A stretch of 64,000 nucleotides of DNA from CAYPPG01 sp964412555. Lineage in GTDB: Bacteria > Hinthialibacterota > Hinthialibacteria > Hinthialibacterales > Hinthialibacteraceae. The stretch lies in contig CAYPPG010000001.1 in the NCBI GenBank assembly GCA_964412555.1, forward strand, positions 62,001 to 126,000, written 5' to 3'. The notes below the pieces were generated by a model that saw only the letters and a program-made list of their open reading frames with translations, was not told the DNA's origin and did no database searches. Shown here piece by piece: positions 28,286 to 35,622 of the stretch (position 1 is its first letter; every line of letters starts with the position of its first letter). Made by a program: the position numbers and the translations under genes.

Positions 28286-29413
28286 ATGCCTGAGACTATT
28301 CATCTGAAAATCTGTTTTGTTTCCCCCAATATCTATCCGCTCTACAATCCATTGATCCGGGTTCCGTATGGGGGGGCGGAAGCGCAACTGTTCGAGTTGG
28401 CCCGCTATTTCGGCCAATTCGAGGATGTCGAAGTCAGCGTGGTAACCGGCAACTATGAGCAGCAGGAAGTGGAATACTACGCGGGAGTGCTCGTTTACCG
28501 CGCGGATTTCGAGGCTTCGAAATCGATATTCAAACGCTTTATTCCCTCAGCCGGATCTCTTTCAAAAATCTTGCAAAAAATCGATGCACAGACATATATC
28601 ATGTGCGGGGCCAGCGGGCAGACGAAAGAGGTGGCGGAATTCTGTGTGAAGAAAAAGAGGTCGTTCGTCTATCGCGTCAGCCACCAGCGGGATTGTGATG
28701 GCAGTTTCATTCATGGCGGTGGGGAAGAGGGTGAGAAATTCAAATGGGCGCTGCACCACGCCCGGTATGTAATCTGCCAAACGGAAACGCAGCGGAACTT
28801 GCTGCAACGGACCGAAAAGATCAAAGCGGAAGTCATCCCCAACGCAGTGTCCCTGTTTCCACCGATCAGCACTCCCCGTGATGACATCATTTGGGTGGGG
28901 CGAATCACTGAATGGAAACAGCCGGAATTGTTTCTGCGGTTGGCGCTAACCCTACCGAGCCAGAATTTCACCATGATCGCCATGCCGCAGGATCACGCCT
29001 ATCTCGAACGGCTGGTAGAAAAAACCCGCGATGTCAGCAACCTCGGTTTCGAGAATTCGGTTCCCTATCAAGAGATGCCGGCTTTTTTTGAAAAAGCGAA
29101 ACTGCTGGTCAACACTTCACGTTTCGAGGGATTCCCCTATTCGTTCACACAAGCGCTGGCCGCCGGCGTGCCGGTCGCGTCGCTCAATGTCGATCCGGAC
29201 GGGATACTCGAACGCGAACAAATCGGCGTGTGCGCGCGAGGCTCGGAAGTGCGCCTGGCACAGTCCGTCAACGACCTGCTGAGCTTCGACCGGCAATGGA
29301 AAAGCTACAGCCAAAGGGCAGCGAACTATGCGCGGGAATATAACAGTTTCAAGCAGGTGGAATCGGTTTATAAGACATTGTTCATGCGCTGTTACAAACC
29401 GAAGAAACGGTAA
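28286..29413 (+). CDS. Family 4-type glycosyltransferase
   Basis: 375 residues of GT-B fold. The N-terminal domain has the acceptor-side glycine loop PYGGAEAQLFELARYF. The C-terminal nucleotide-sugar domain has IIWVGRITEWKQPELFLRL and the EX7E-type region FEKAKLLVNTSRFEGFPYSF with QALAAGVPV, the usual Glycos_transf_1 signature. It probably transfers a sugar onto a lipid-linked or polysaccharide acceptor at the cytoplasmic face of the membrane. GAGGGGAA lies upstream of the ATG. No other polysaccharide genes are adjacent, so the product is unknown. Confidence 0.9.
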   Translation: MPETIHLKICFVSPNIYPLYNPLIRVPYGGAEAQLFELARYFGQFEDVEVSVVTGNYEQQEVEYYAGVLVYRADFEASKSIFKRFIPSAGSLSKILQKIDAQTYIMCGASGQTKEVAEFCVKKKRSFVYRVSHQRDCDGSFIHGGGEEGEKFKWALHHARYVICQTETQRNLLQRTEKIKAEVIPNAVSLFPPISTPRDDIIWVGRITEWKQPELFLRLALTLPSQNFTMIAMPQDHAYLERLVEKTRDVSNLGFENSVPYQEMPAFFEKAKLLVNTSRFEGFPYSFTQALAAGVPVASLNVDPDGILEREQIGVCARGSEVRLAQSVNDLLSFDRQWKSYSQRAANYAREYNSFKQVESVYKTLFMRCYKPKKR

Positions 29414-29485
29414 GTTTGGGTGTTGGGTGTTGGGGGAGATTTGATTTTGTATCGCTTCAATGGGCGTTTTCGTGTATAATTGATT

Positions 29486-29510
29486 GGAGCGCGGGCATCT
29501 TGCCCGCATC
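29486..29510. repeat. Hairpin repeat family B (reverse orientation)
   Basis: GGAGCGCGGGCATCTTGCCC plus GCATC, the reverse complement of the family B consensus, between the glycosyltransferase and the nucleotidyltransferase genes. Confidence 0.85.
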
Positions 29511-29573
29511 TTACAACGCATGCACCTTCACAATGTATATTTTGATCATGCGTTGCTGTGGAGCGGATTCACG

Positions 29574-29888
29574 ATGCATCCTGCAGTATTGGAATTCAAA
29601 CGACAATTACAAGAACGCTACGGAGACCGCCTTGCGCGGTTTCTGGTATTTGGTTCCTATGCCCGGGGGGAAAATACCAGCGAGTCGGACATCGACGTGT
29701 TTGTGACGTTGAAGGGTAATGTTGATCGCAAAATAGAGGATGAAATCTTCGATATTTTTTTTAAAATCGAATTGGAATATGACGTCATCTTGGATGTAAA
29801 GGTATTTTCCGAAGACGAACTCCAAAATACAGTTTTGGGATCGATGCCTTTGGTCGAACAAGTAAATGCTGAAGGAATACCAATATGA
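29574..29888 (+). CDS. MNT-type minimal nucleotidyltransferase (antitoxin candidate)
   Basis: 104 residues from ATG 29574; an in-frame upstream start would pass through repeat B. The core motif GSYARGENTSESDIDVFV matches the GSx(10)DxD signature of MNT/KNTase-fold enzymes, with both metal-binding aspartates present. The stop overlaps the start of the HEPN gene by four bases (ATGA). In studied MNT-HEPN modules the MNT protein AMPylates and neutralises the HEPN toxin; that role is inferred here from the pairing and the intact active site. Confidence 0.88.
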   Translation: MHPAVLEFKRQLQERYGDRLARFLVFGSYARGENTSESDIDVFVTLKGNVDRKIEDEIFDIFFKIELEYDVILDVKVFSEDELQNTVLGSMPLVEQVNAEGIPI

Positions 29889-30304
29889 ATCTCGAACATA
29901 ATAGGTATATCTGTGAAAACCGTTTGAATCGCGCTCGAGAAACTTTGGAAGAAGCAAATACACTTTTCCATAAAAACTACTTAGCTGGTACAGCAAACCG
30001 CATTTATTACTCCATGTTCTATGCAGTCAGCGCATTGGCACAAGCCAATGATTTTACAACTTCGAAGCATACCAGTTTGTTAGGTTGGTTCAACAAAACA
30101 TATATTCACACAGGGATAATCGAATCCCAAACGGGGGAAGTCTATCGAAAAGCATTTGATTTACGATCAAAGGGAGATTATTCTGATCTCAATCAATTGG
30201 ATGCAGAATTGGTTGAAGAACTATTGCAAAAAGCCGATAACTTTATCAAAAAGATAGAAATTCTCACAATCCAACAACTTGAGAAACTTGAATCAAACGA
30301 TTAA
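29885..30304 (+). CDS. HEPN-domain protein (UPF0332-type), partner of the MNT protein
   Basis: 139 residues, all alpha-helical. The family core ANRIYYSMFYAVSALAQAND is followed by SKHTSLLGWFNKTY and the C-terminal DLRSKGDYSDLNQLD. This pattern fits the PF05168-like HEPN group. I see no canonical Rx4-6H ribonuclease motif, so it may not be an active RNase. It overlaps the MNT gene upstream by four bases and converges with the ypdA gene, whose stop overlaps its own by three bases. Confidence 0.85.
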   Translation: MNLEHNRYICENRLNRARETLEEANTLFHKNYLAGTANRIYYSMFYAVSALAQANDFTTSKHTSLLGWFNKTYIHTGIIESQTGEVYRKAFDLRSKGDYSDLNQLDAELVEELLQKADNFIKKIEILTIQQLEKLESND

Positions 30305-31275
30305 CTTTTAACAAAATCATCAAAAACATCCAGCGCGTGCTGCCTGCTGTTTTCGATAAACCATTTTTTCGTATTCAGCCCCCCAACCACGACACCAGCT
30401 AGGTAAATTCCTTTTCGGTTCGATTCATAGGTGTGGGGATCGTGTTCGGGGGTTCGGTATTCATCGTCTCCGATCATGATCCCGATTTTATCGAGGAAAC
30501 CGTAATCGGGCTTATATCCCGTCAGGGCGAGGACGAAATCGTTTTCGATTTCGAAGGCGGGATGTTCGGGAGTGGAGAGGACAACGGAATGCGGATTGAT
30601 CTCGGCGACTTTCGTGTTGAAATAGGCGGTGATTTCGCCTTTTTTGATGCGGTTGTCGATATCCGGCCGAATCCAATACTTGATCCCTTCGTGAAAATCG
30701 CTGCTGCGAATCGCCATCGTCACCTGTGCGTCATGCCGGTAGCATTCCAGCGCCGCTTCTACGGCGGAATTTCCGCTGCCGATAATTAGGAGTTTTTGCC
30801 CGGCGTAAGGATGCGGCTCGCGGTAGTAGTGCGTGACTTTGTGTAATTCTTCTCCCGGCACACCCAGTAAACGCGGTTCATCAAAATAACCGATGGCGAC
30901 AATCACTTTCGCCGCCCGATAGCGGTCTTTTTGCGTCAAGACTTCGAAGTTGCCTTTGTCGCCGGTAATGTTCAACACTTCTTCGTATAGATGAACATTG
31001 AGTTCCCTGCTGTCCGCCACCCGCCGGTAATATTCCATCGTTTCCGCACGCGTCGACTTTTCGCCATGAGTGATAAACGGCACATCGCCGATTTCGAGCA
31101 GGTCGGGAGTGGAAAAGAAACGCATGAGCACGGGATAATGATAAATCGAATTGACGATGCAGCCCTTTTCGATGACGACATAATTGAGGTTGCGGCGTTG
31201 CGCCTCGATCGCGCACGCCAAGCCGATGGGGCCGGCACCGACGATGAGCACGTCGTACATTTTTTGTTCATCCAT
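30301..31275 (-). CDS. ypdA: YpdA-type bacillithiol disulfide reductase (putative)
   Basis: 324 residues, the usual length. An N-terminal FAD-binding Rossmann motif (VLIVGAGPIGLACAIEA) is followed by the YpdA-specific GCIVNSIYHYPVLMRFFSTP segment. An NADPH-binding Rossmann motif is at LLIIGSGNSAVEAALECY, and the C-terminal FAD motif region is GIYLAGVVVGG. It would reduce bacillithiol disulfide with NADPH in the cytoplasm. No CxxC redox pair of the thioredoxin reductase type is seen, consistent with YpdA. The start at 31275 follows GGAGG. It complements the bacilliredoxin at 14806. Confidence 0.93.
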   Translation of the reverse strand: MDEQKMYDVLIVGAGPIGLACAIEAQRRNLNYVVIEKGCIVNSIYHYPVLMRFFSTPDLLEIGDVPFITHGEKSTRAETMEYYRRVADSRELNVHLYEEVLNITGDKGNFEVLTQKDRYRAAKVIVAIGYFDEPRLLGVPGEELHKVTHYYREPHPYAGQKLLIIGSGNSAVEAALECYRHDAQVTMAIRSSDFHEGIKYWIRPDIDNRIKKGEITAYFNTKVAEINPHSVVLSTPEHPAFEIENDFVLALTGYKPDYGFLDKIGIMIGDDEYRTPEHDPHTYESNRKGIYLAGVVVGGLNTKKWFIENSRQHALDVFDDFVKS

Positions 31276-31343
31276 ATGAGACTTGCCTCCTATCTATGTT
31301 GATGTAACGGCATCGAATAGTTCCGGGAATCTACGGGGCCGCC

Positions 31344-31550
31344 ATGTCTTTTGAACCGAAGTATAGTATAACACCGGGGATTGCAAACGGGCTGATGGGT
31401 ATCGAGGCGGTGAAGCAGTCGAAGGAAGCCGCGCCAATTAGGCCGTTATGGGAAAATGCATTCCGGCAGATGGCAGAAGCGGGGGATGACCATTTGTTGG
31501 ATGAGATTTCATCCTCCACTCAATGGGATGAGCAAGAATGGGTATGGGTA
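31344..31550 (+). pseudogene. Chimeric remnant: Fic-family N-terminus joined to a MazE-like antitoxin tail
   Basis: The frame starts FEPKYSITPGIANGLMGIEA, characteristic of the N-terminus of Fic-family AMPylation proteins. It then switches after about 34 residues to WENAFRQMAEAGDDHLLDE and an acidic, tryptophan-rich end QWDEQEWVW. That end matches the C-terminal tail of MazE/AbrB-type antitoxins, which usually stops after the last Trp. Here the reading continues without sense to 31796. Neither the Fic catalytic motif nor the AbrB DNA-binding domain is present. I read it as two toxin-antitoxin gene fragments joined by deletion. Confidence 0.6.
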
Positions 31551-31560
31551 AGAAAGTACT

Positions 31561-31725
31561 TCATTCCGTTTTTGGGGAATTCTTCATTTCCTCACATTCT
31601 TTTTGAATTTCTTGATGCCGTTTTTGCCAATAAGCGATCTTTTCTTCCCGGCTTTTGCCCTTTAACTGTTCATGAATCCGCAAAGCGGCTTTTCGTTTCA
31701 TTTCGACGCAGTCAAATGTTTTCAT
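31561..31725 (-). CDS. Small charged protein of toxin-antitoxin-like loci
   Basis: 54 residues starting MKTFDCVEMKRKAALRIHEQ, with GAGGTG as ribosome site. Short proteins beginning M-K-x-F-D-C-V-x-M-K occur next to toxin genes in many environmental bacteria, from general recollection; no function is established to my knowledge. The rest is alpha-helical and highly charged (KSREEKIAYWQKRHQEI). No partner toxin is next to it: the sequence upstream (31726-31800) has no open frame. It is probably the survivor of a degraded module. Confidence 0.6.
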   Translation of the reverse strand: MKTFDCVEMKRKAALRIHEQLKGKSREEKIAYWQKRHQEIQKECEEMKNSPKTE

Positions 31726-31832
31726 ATTCGATCACCTCGGCAGGGATCTTGATCCCTATCTTCCCTTATCTTGACATCAGGTTGATGGCATTATAAGGGA
31801 TAATTATTTGAAATGAAGAATAGGATTGAAGA

Positions 31833-31961
31833 ATGATGATCCTGAAAGCCAAGGCAATCCGTTATCCGCATATCACATCCCATCCGGGAATCGCCGGTGC
31901 GGCTCCCATCATCGAAGGGACACGCATCACCGTTCGCACGATTGCCGGAGTCTTGAAATGA
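31833..31961 (+). pseudogene. Truncated DUF433 (VapB-like antitoxin) gene
   Basis: 42 residues containing ITSHPGIAGAAPIIEGTRIT and VRTIAGVLK, the N-terminal half of DUF433, which is normally about 75 residues. The second half, with the helix-turn-helix-like region, is absent. Its TGA overlaps the ATG of the DUF362 gene (ATGA). It may still be translated as a leader coupled to that gene. Confidence 0.7.
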
Positions 31962-32863
31962 TGAATGATAACAACCGTCGGTCGTTTTTGAAAACTCTTG
32001 CGGCGGCGGGGGTGCTTTCTGTGGATCGGCTTGCGCATGCTGCGGAGAGTGATGCTGTCAGTCAATCCTCGATGGCTGTTGCGAAATATGACTATTCTCC
32101 GGAAGAGCCGGATGGGATTCGGGAGGAGGCGGAATGGCTGGTGCGGAAGGCAATCAAAGAACTTGGGGGGATGTCCCGCTTTGTGTCGAAGGGGGATGTA
32201 GTGTGGGTTCGGCCGAATATCTGTTTTCCGCGCGTGCCGGAACAGGCCGCCAACAACAATCCGGATGTCGTCGCGGCGGTCATCACACTTTGTTATGAAG
32301 CGGGAGCGAAGGAAGTGCTGGTGAGCAATCATCCCAGCGGTAGAGCCGATCAGTCCTTCCGTCAGAGCGGGATTCCGCCAGTGGCCGAAAAAGCCGGGGG
32401 AAAGGTGTTTTTGATGAAACCGGAAAAATTCAAAAAGAAAGCGATCAACGGGAAGATGCTCAAAGAGTGGGAAGTCTATTCGGACGTCCTCGAAGTGGAT
32501 ACTCTCATCAACCTGGCAACGGTCAAACATCACCCCCATGCGAAAGTTTCAATGAGCATCAAAGGATTGATGGGCCTCATTGGCGGGCAGCGTAACCGCT
32601 TTCATGCAGATTTCACCCACTGCCTTCCCGATCTCGCTCAGTTTTTCAAGCCGGACCTGATCGTCCTCGACGGTATCCGAATGCTGAAAAGAAACGGGCC
32701 GTTCGGCGGGAATCTTGCGGATGTGGAACGGAAAGATCTCGTTGCAGCCGGGACTGATCAAGTGGCTATCGATGCGTTTGGAGCGAAGTTGTTGGGGCAG
32801 AATCCGGCAGAAATTGATTATATCCGCGAGGCGGAACGGAGATTTAGGGGGGGGTTAGGCTGA
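31958..32863 (+). CDS. Tat-exported DUF362 domain protein
   Basis: 301 residues. Start placed at ATG 31958, which overlaps the DUF433 remnant; the longer in-frame reading from 31826 would cover that remnant in another frame. The twin-arginine signal NRRSFLKTLAAAGVLS is followed by the DUF362 body, with WVRPNICFPRVPEQAANNNP, VLVSNHPSGRADQSFRQSG, TLINLATVKHHPHAKVSMS and IVLDGIRMLKRNGPFGGN. DUF362 proteins are often linked to iron-sulfur proteins, but no cluster ligands are present here. The last codons fall in repeat G. Confidence 0.85.
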   Translation: MMNDNNRRSFLKTLAAAGVLSVDRLAHAAESDAVSQSSMAVAKYDYSPEEPDGIREEAEWLVRKAIKELGGMSRFVSKGDVVWVRPNICFPRVPEQAANNNPDVVAAVITLCYEAGAKEVLVSNHPSGRADQSFRQSGIPPVAEKAGGKVFLMKPEKFKKKAINGKMLKEWEVYSDVLEVDTLINLATVKHHPHAKVSMSIKGLMGLIGGQRNRFHADFTHCLPDLAQFFKPDLIVLDGIRMLKRNGPFGGNLADVERKDLVAAGTDQVAIDAFGAKLLGQNPAEIDYIREAERRFRGGLG

Positions 32864-32900
32864 AGGCTGAAGGTTTAGGGGGGTAGGTTGAAGGCTTAAG
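32855..32900. repeat. Family G repeat, left flank of the four-helix-bundle gene
   Basis: TTAGGCTGAAGGCTGAAGG and then AGGTTGAAGGCTTAAG. It is in inverted orientation relative to the copy at 33318-33343, so the pair brackets the gene 32905-33261. Confidence 0.75.
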
Positions 32901-32904
32901 TATA

Positions 32905-33261
32905 TCATCTATCTCTTAATGCTCGGATTAGGCCGTTTAGAACTTTTTCCGTTTCTGTAATTTTGGGTTCAATCATTTTTGAATCTTGATTACTCAGGAA
33001 TCCTAAACGTTTCGATAAATCCAACTGATAATGCAATTCTCTTAATGAACCGAAGGCTATATAAAGAAAACGAATGTAATCTGCCTGAGTATCCCGTGCG
33101 CAACCCTCGACAATGTTCGAAGGAATCGAAACAGCTGCACGGCGCATTTGAGAGGTTAGCCCATACAATTCTTCTTTCGGAAAACGAGCAGTAATTTGAT
33201 ATACCAACACAACTAACTCATCAGCAAGTGTAAACGCCCGAAGTTTAGTATGATCACGCAT
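32905..33261 (-). CDS. Four-helix-bundle protein (23S rRNA intervening-sequence family)
   Basis: 118 residues. The family core is QMRRAAVSIPSNIVEGCARD, followed by FLYIAFGSLRELHYQLDLSK, as in the S23/IVP proteins first found in 23S rRNA intervening sequences. These form pentameric four-helix bundles that bind nucleic acid; a cellular role is not established. The gene is bracketed by inverted copies of repeat G, which suggests it moved or spread together with them. There is no reverse transcriptase nearby, so a diversity-generating retroelement Avd role is unlikely. Confidence 0.88.
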   Translation of the reverse strand: MRDHTKLRAFTLADELVVLVYQITARFPKEELYGLTSQMRRAAVSIPSNIVEGCARDTQADYIRFLYIAFGSLRELHYQLDLSKRLGFLSNQDSKMIEPKITETEKVLNGLIRALRDR

Positions 33262-33317
33262 GATTGAAAAGTTATACCCTCCCCTCCTACCTATAACCTG
33301 ATCCCCTTCATCCTCTC

Positions 33318-33343
33318 CTTCAGTCTTCAGCCTTTAGCCTATT
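33318..33343. repeat. Family G repeat, right flank of the four-helix-bundle gene
   Basis: CTTCAGTCTTCAGCCTTTAG and on to CCTATT, the reverse complement of the elements at 28140 and 32855. It runs to the stop codon of the DUF6807 gene. Confidence 0.75.
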
Positions 33344-34317
33344 TACCTATAAAAGGAGTTATAGATTTGATCACGATCAAGAGGTTGATCCACACTGGTG
33401 CTGTAAATGAACACTCCAAACTCTAAGGTAAATTCTTGTCCGGCGGGAACTTCGACTTTGCTTTTTTCCTTTTTTGTAAAGGCGTTGCGGCCGAAGGGAT
33501 TGGCGAGCAACAAACCGTAGTCACGGGCGTGGAACCAGGATTTGCGGAAATTATCGGAGGATGGCATCAAAAGGATTCCCGCAATGTGTCCATCGATCTC
33601 GCCATGATAATCGCACCAAACCGCTTGCTTTCCCCAAACTTCATCTTCGTTTTTCTGTCCGTTGCTGTTGAGGATGGTTCCGCCTTTTTTCACGCTGATG
33701 GGGGTGGCCACCCGAACACCCAATCCCATTTCTTCCTGATCGCCGAAGGTGAAAGATTTTTCCGGTGATGAAAAAATGGAGCGGGATAGAATGTATGTGC
33801 CGGAAGGATGGGCCATGATGGAATAATGGCATATCTCTTGACAAACGAACGTGGTTTCATCCTGGGAGAGATAATGATTCAAGACGGAAAAGGTTGCTGT
33901 TTCCTTTGCGCTTTCCGGTTCCTTTACGAATCGGATATGTTTGGTCACGGCTTTATTCCGCCAGAAGTCATATCCGTTGATATCGCCGAAGGTGAGCCAA
34001 AGGCCGGGGTGATAGGTTGCATGATCGTCCGGATCGACTCCCGCAATCGGTGGATGATTGCGGGTAACTTGGATGCCGCCTTGTGTGTGGATGTCGCAAA
34101 AATAAGGGCGAGAGATGTTTGGATCTTGGAAAACGTATTTGGCGAACTTTTGATTTTCGATCCGAATCTCAATGGAATGTTCTTGCTTGAGAAACGAGAT
34201 CATTTGTTCGCTGAATGATATTGAAGAGCCATACAACATACAGCATAGAATTAAGAACGAACGAAAGCCAACAAAAAATTTAAACAGTATAGAATTCATG
34301 AAGCGCTGGATACCCAT
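33343..34317 (-). CDS. DUF6807 (PmoA-like) exported protein
   Basis: About 324 residues from ATG 34317, chosen because GAAAGGA lies 7 bases upstream. A hydrophobic N-terminal segment (RSFLILCCMLYGSSISFS) probably exports it. The DUF6807 family is recognised by RPYFCDIHTQGGIQVTRNHP, HHPGLWLTFGDI-like HPGLWLTFGDINGYDFWRN, and late WCDYHGEIDGHIAGILLM. Databases name the family after methane oxygenase PmoA, but it is unrelated; it usually sits in sugar-catabolic loci of planctomycete-like bacteria. The stop lies in repeat G. Confidence 0.82.
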   Translation of the reverse strand: MGIQRFMNSILFKFFVGFRSFLILCCMLYGSSISFSEQMISFLKQEHSIEIRIENQKFAKYVFQDPNISRPYFCDIHTQGGIQVTRNHPPIAGVDPDDHATYHPGLWLTFGDINGYDFWRNKAVTKHIRFVKEPESAKETATFSVLNHYLSQDETTFVCQEICHYSIMAHPSGTYILSRSIFSSPEKSFTFGDQEEMGLGVRVATPISVKKGGTILNSNGQKNEDEVWGKQAVWCDYHGEIDGHIAGILLMPSSDNFRKSWFHARDYGLLLANPFGRNAFTKKEKSKVEVPAGQEFTLEFGVFIYSTSVDQPLDRDQIYNSFYR

Positions 34318-34404
34318 TGTCCTTTCAGGCAAAGAATTCTGTTTATTCTGAAAACAATTTTTACCGATTCTTCGAACGAATCCACTAAAATTGCAGACTG
34401 AATC

Positions 34405-35073
34405 TTATGCTAACAGGGAAAAACAATATGTTAAAATACTACCAATAATTGCTCCTAAAAAAGCAGTGACTATTAAACTTATTATTGTAAATCTTCGTTC
34501 TTTCTTCAATTCATTTGCTTCTTTTTCTTTGTATTCAAACAATGAAGGCAGGCAACTTTGAATCATTTTTAAATGATCAAACAACGTCAAAACTGAATCT
34601 CTGTACTTTTCAACCTCAGATAATAGTTGAGCGTTATCTTTTTTCCCAATATCTTTATTTTTTCTCAGACCTGCTATTTCTTTTGAAATTTGATCTATTT
34701 CAAGATTTATATTTCCATAATATTCAGGAATGCACGAATTTATACTATCATTCGTAAAACCATCAAGATTCTCAATGATTCGTTCTCTAATTGAAACACT
34801 CAACCAATCGGCAGCATCGAAAAAAGCCCGATATAAGTGCCCGATCATTTTATCATAATTATCCTTTACATACTCTTCATTTCCTGTATTTTCAGAAAGC
34901 CCAAGTTGAGCTGCTTTTACCCTCATAAAATGGTCAAAAGCGTTCCTTTGTTCTAGAAAGGGTTGAAGAAATGTTTGGTAGTTAAGACTAAATTCTTCTG
35001 CGATGAGGATAATTTCTTTGAGGTGCAAATGAAGTGTAACAATTTTTTTCCATAGTATTTCTTCGTTTTGCAT
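34405..35073 (-). CDS. Hypothetical alpha-helical protein with a C-terminal membrane anchor
   Basis: 222 residues. Mostly helical, with a HEPN-reminiscent segment (FLEQRNAFDHFMRVKAAQLG) near residue 40, a coiled-coil region at about 130-195, and one C-terminal membrane helix (IISLIVTAFLGAIIGSILTY). The start follows GAGGAGAG. The gene is markedly more AT-rich than its neighbours, as is the small gene 48 bases upstream, so the pair may be acquired. No family is recognised. Confidence 0.65.
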   Translation of the reverse strand: MQNEEILWKKIVTLHLHLKEIILIAEEFSLNYQTFLQPFLEQRNAFDHFMRVKAAQLGLSENTGNEEYVKDNYDKMIGHLYRAFFDAADWLSVSIRERIIENLDGFTNDSINSCIPEYYGNINLEIDQISKEIAGLRKNKDIGKKDNAQLLSEVEKYRDSVLTLFDHLKMIQSCLPSLFEYKEKEANELKKERRFTIISLIVTAFLGAIIGSILTYCFSLLA

Positions 35074-35121
35074 AACTCTCCTCTAAGATATCAGAAAACA
35101 AGAGACTCAAATCAACACAAA

Positions 35122-35340
35122 TTAAGGTAGAGAAGTATTTAGTATTCGTTCATGATATTCCTCATATTCCTGATCAGTGAAAAATTTCCCTGTCGAAAGT
35201 CTCATACTTCCGCGAAAACGAACTGAATTTTCGCGAGTCACATGCTTTGTTTCTTCAGTTATTTCAATTTTTGGAAAATCTGATTCTAATACCTTATTCC
35301 ATTGTTCAGTACCAGGATGTAGCGCCGCCAGTTTCTCCAT
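35122..35340 (-). CDS. Small hypothetical protein
   Basis: 72 residues beginning MEKLAALHPGTEQWNKVLES, with a GGAGG ribosome site, ending with an acidic helix (FFTDQEYEEYHERILN). It is probably cotranscribed with the downstream membrane-anchored protein (gap 48 bases). The N-terminal pattern resembles small proteins placed in front of toxin genes, but I cannot assign a family. The gap 35341-35622 is AT-rich and otherwise empty. Confidence 0.6.
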   Translation of the reverse strand: MEKLAALHPGTEQWNKVLESDFPKIEITEETKHVTRENSVRFRGSMRLSTGKFFTDQEYEEYHERILNTSLP

Positions 35341-35622
35341 TTTATTCCTCCAAAATAATACACTTCTATTTTATCTTGCAGAGTCTTGTTTAGAAAGTAG
35401 GCAATCCGTGCAATATCCTCGTCGTGATTATAAAAAATGTAGATTTCAAAGCCTAAGCACAATTATTTCAGTGCATTAGACAATAGTAATTTCACATAAA
35501 ACAATAAAGAGAATATAACGGTTCAACTCCAATGTCAAGCAAAAATCGAATATTTACAGGTTTTTACCTTTTCTCAACATCAGATTTAAGCAATAAATGC
35601 GCCAAAAGCAATTCTGCAAAAT

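Noticed and set aside
32905..33261. Avd-type accessory gene of a diversity-generating retroelement
   Set aside because: No reverse transcriptase or template/variable repeat pair is visible nearby.
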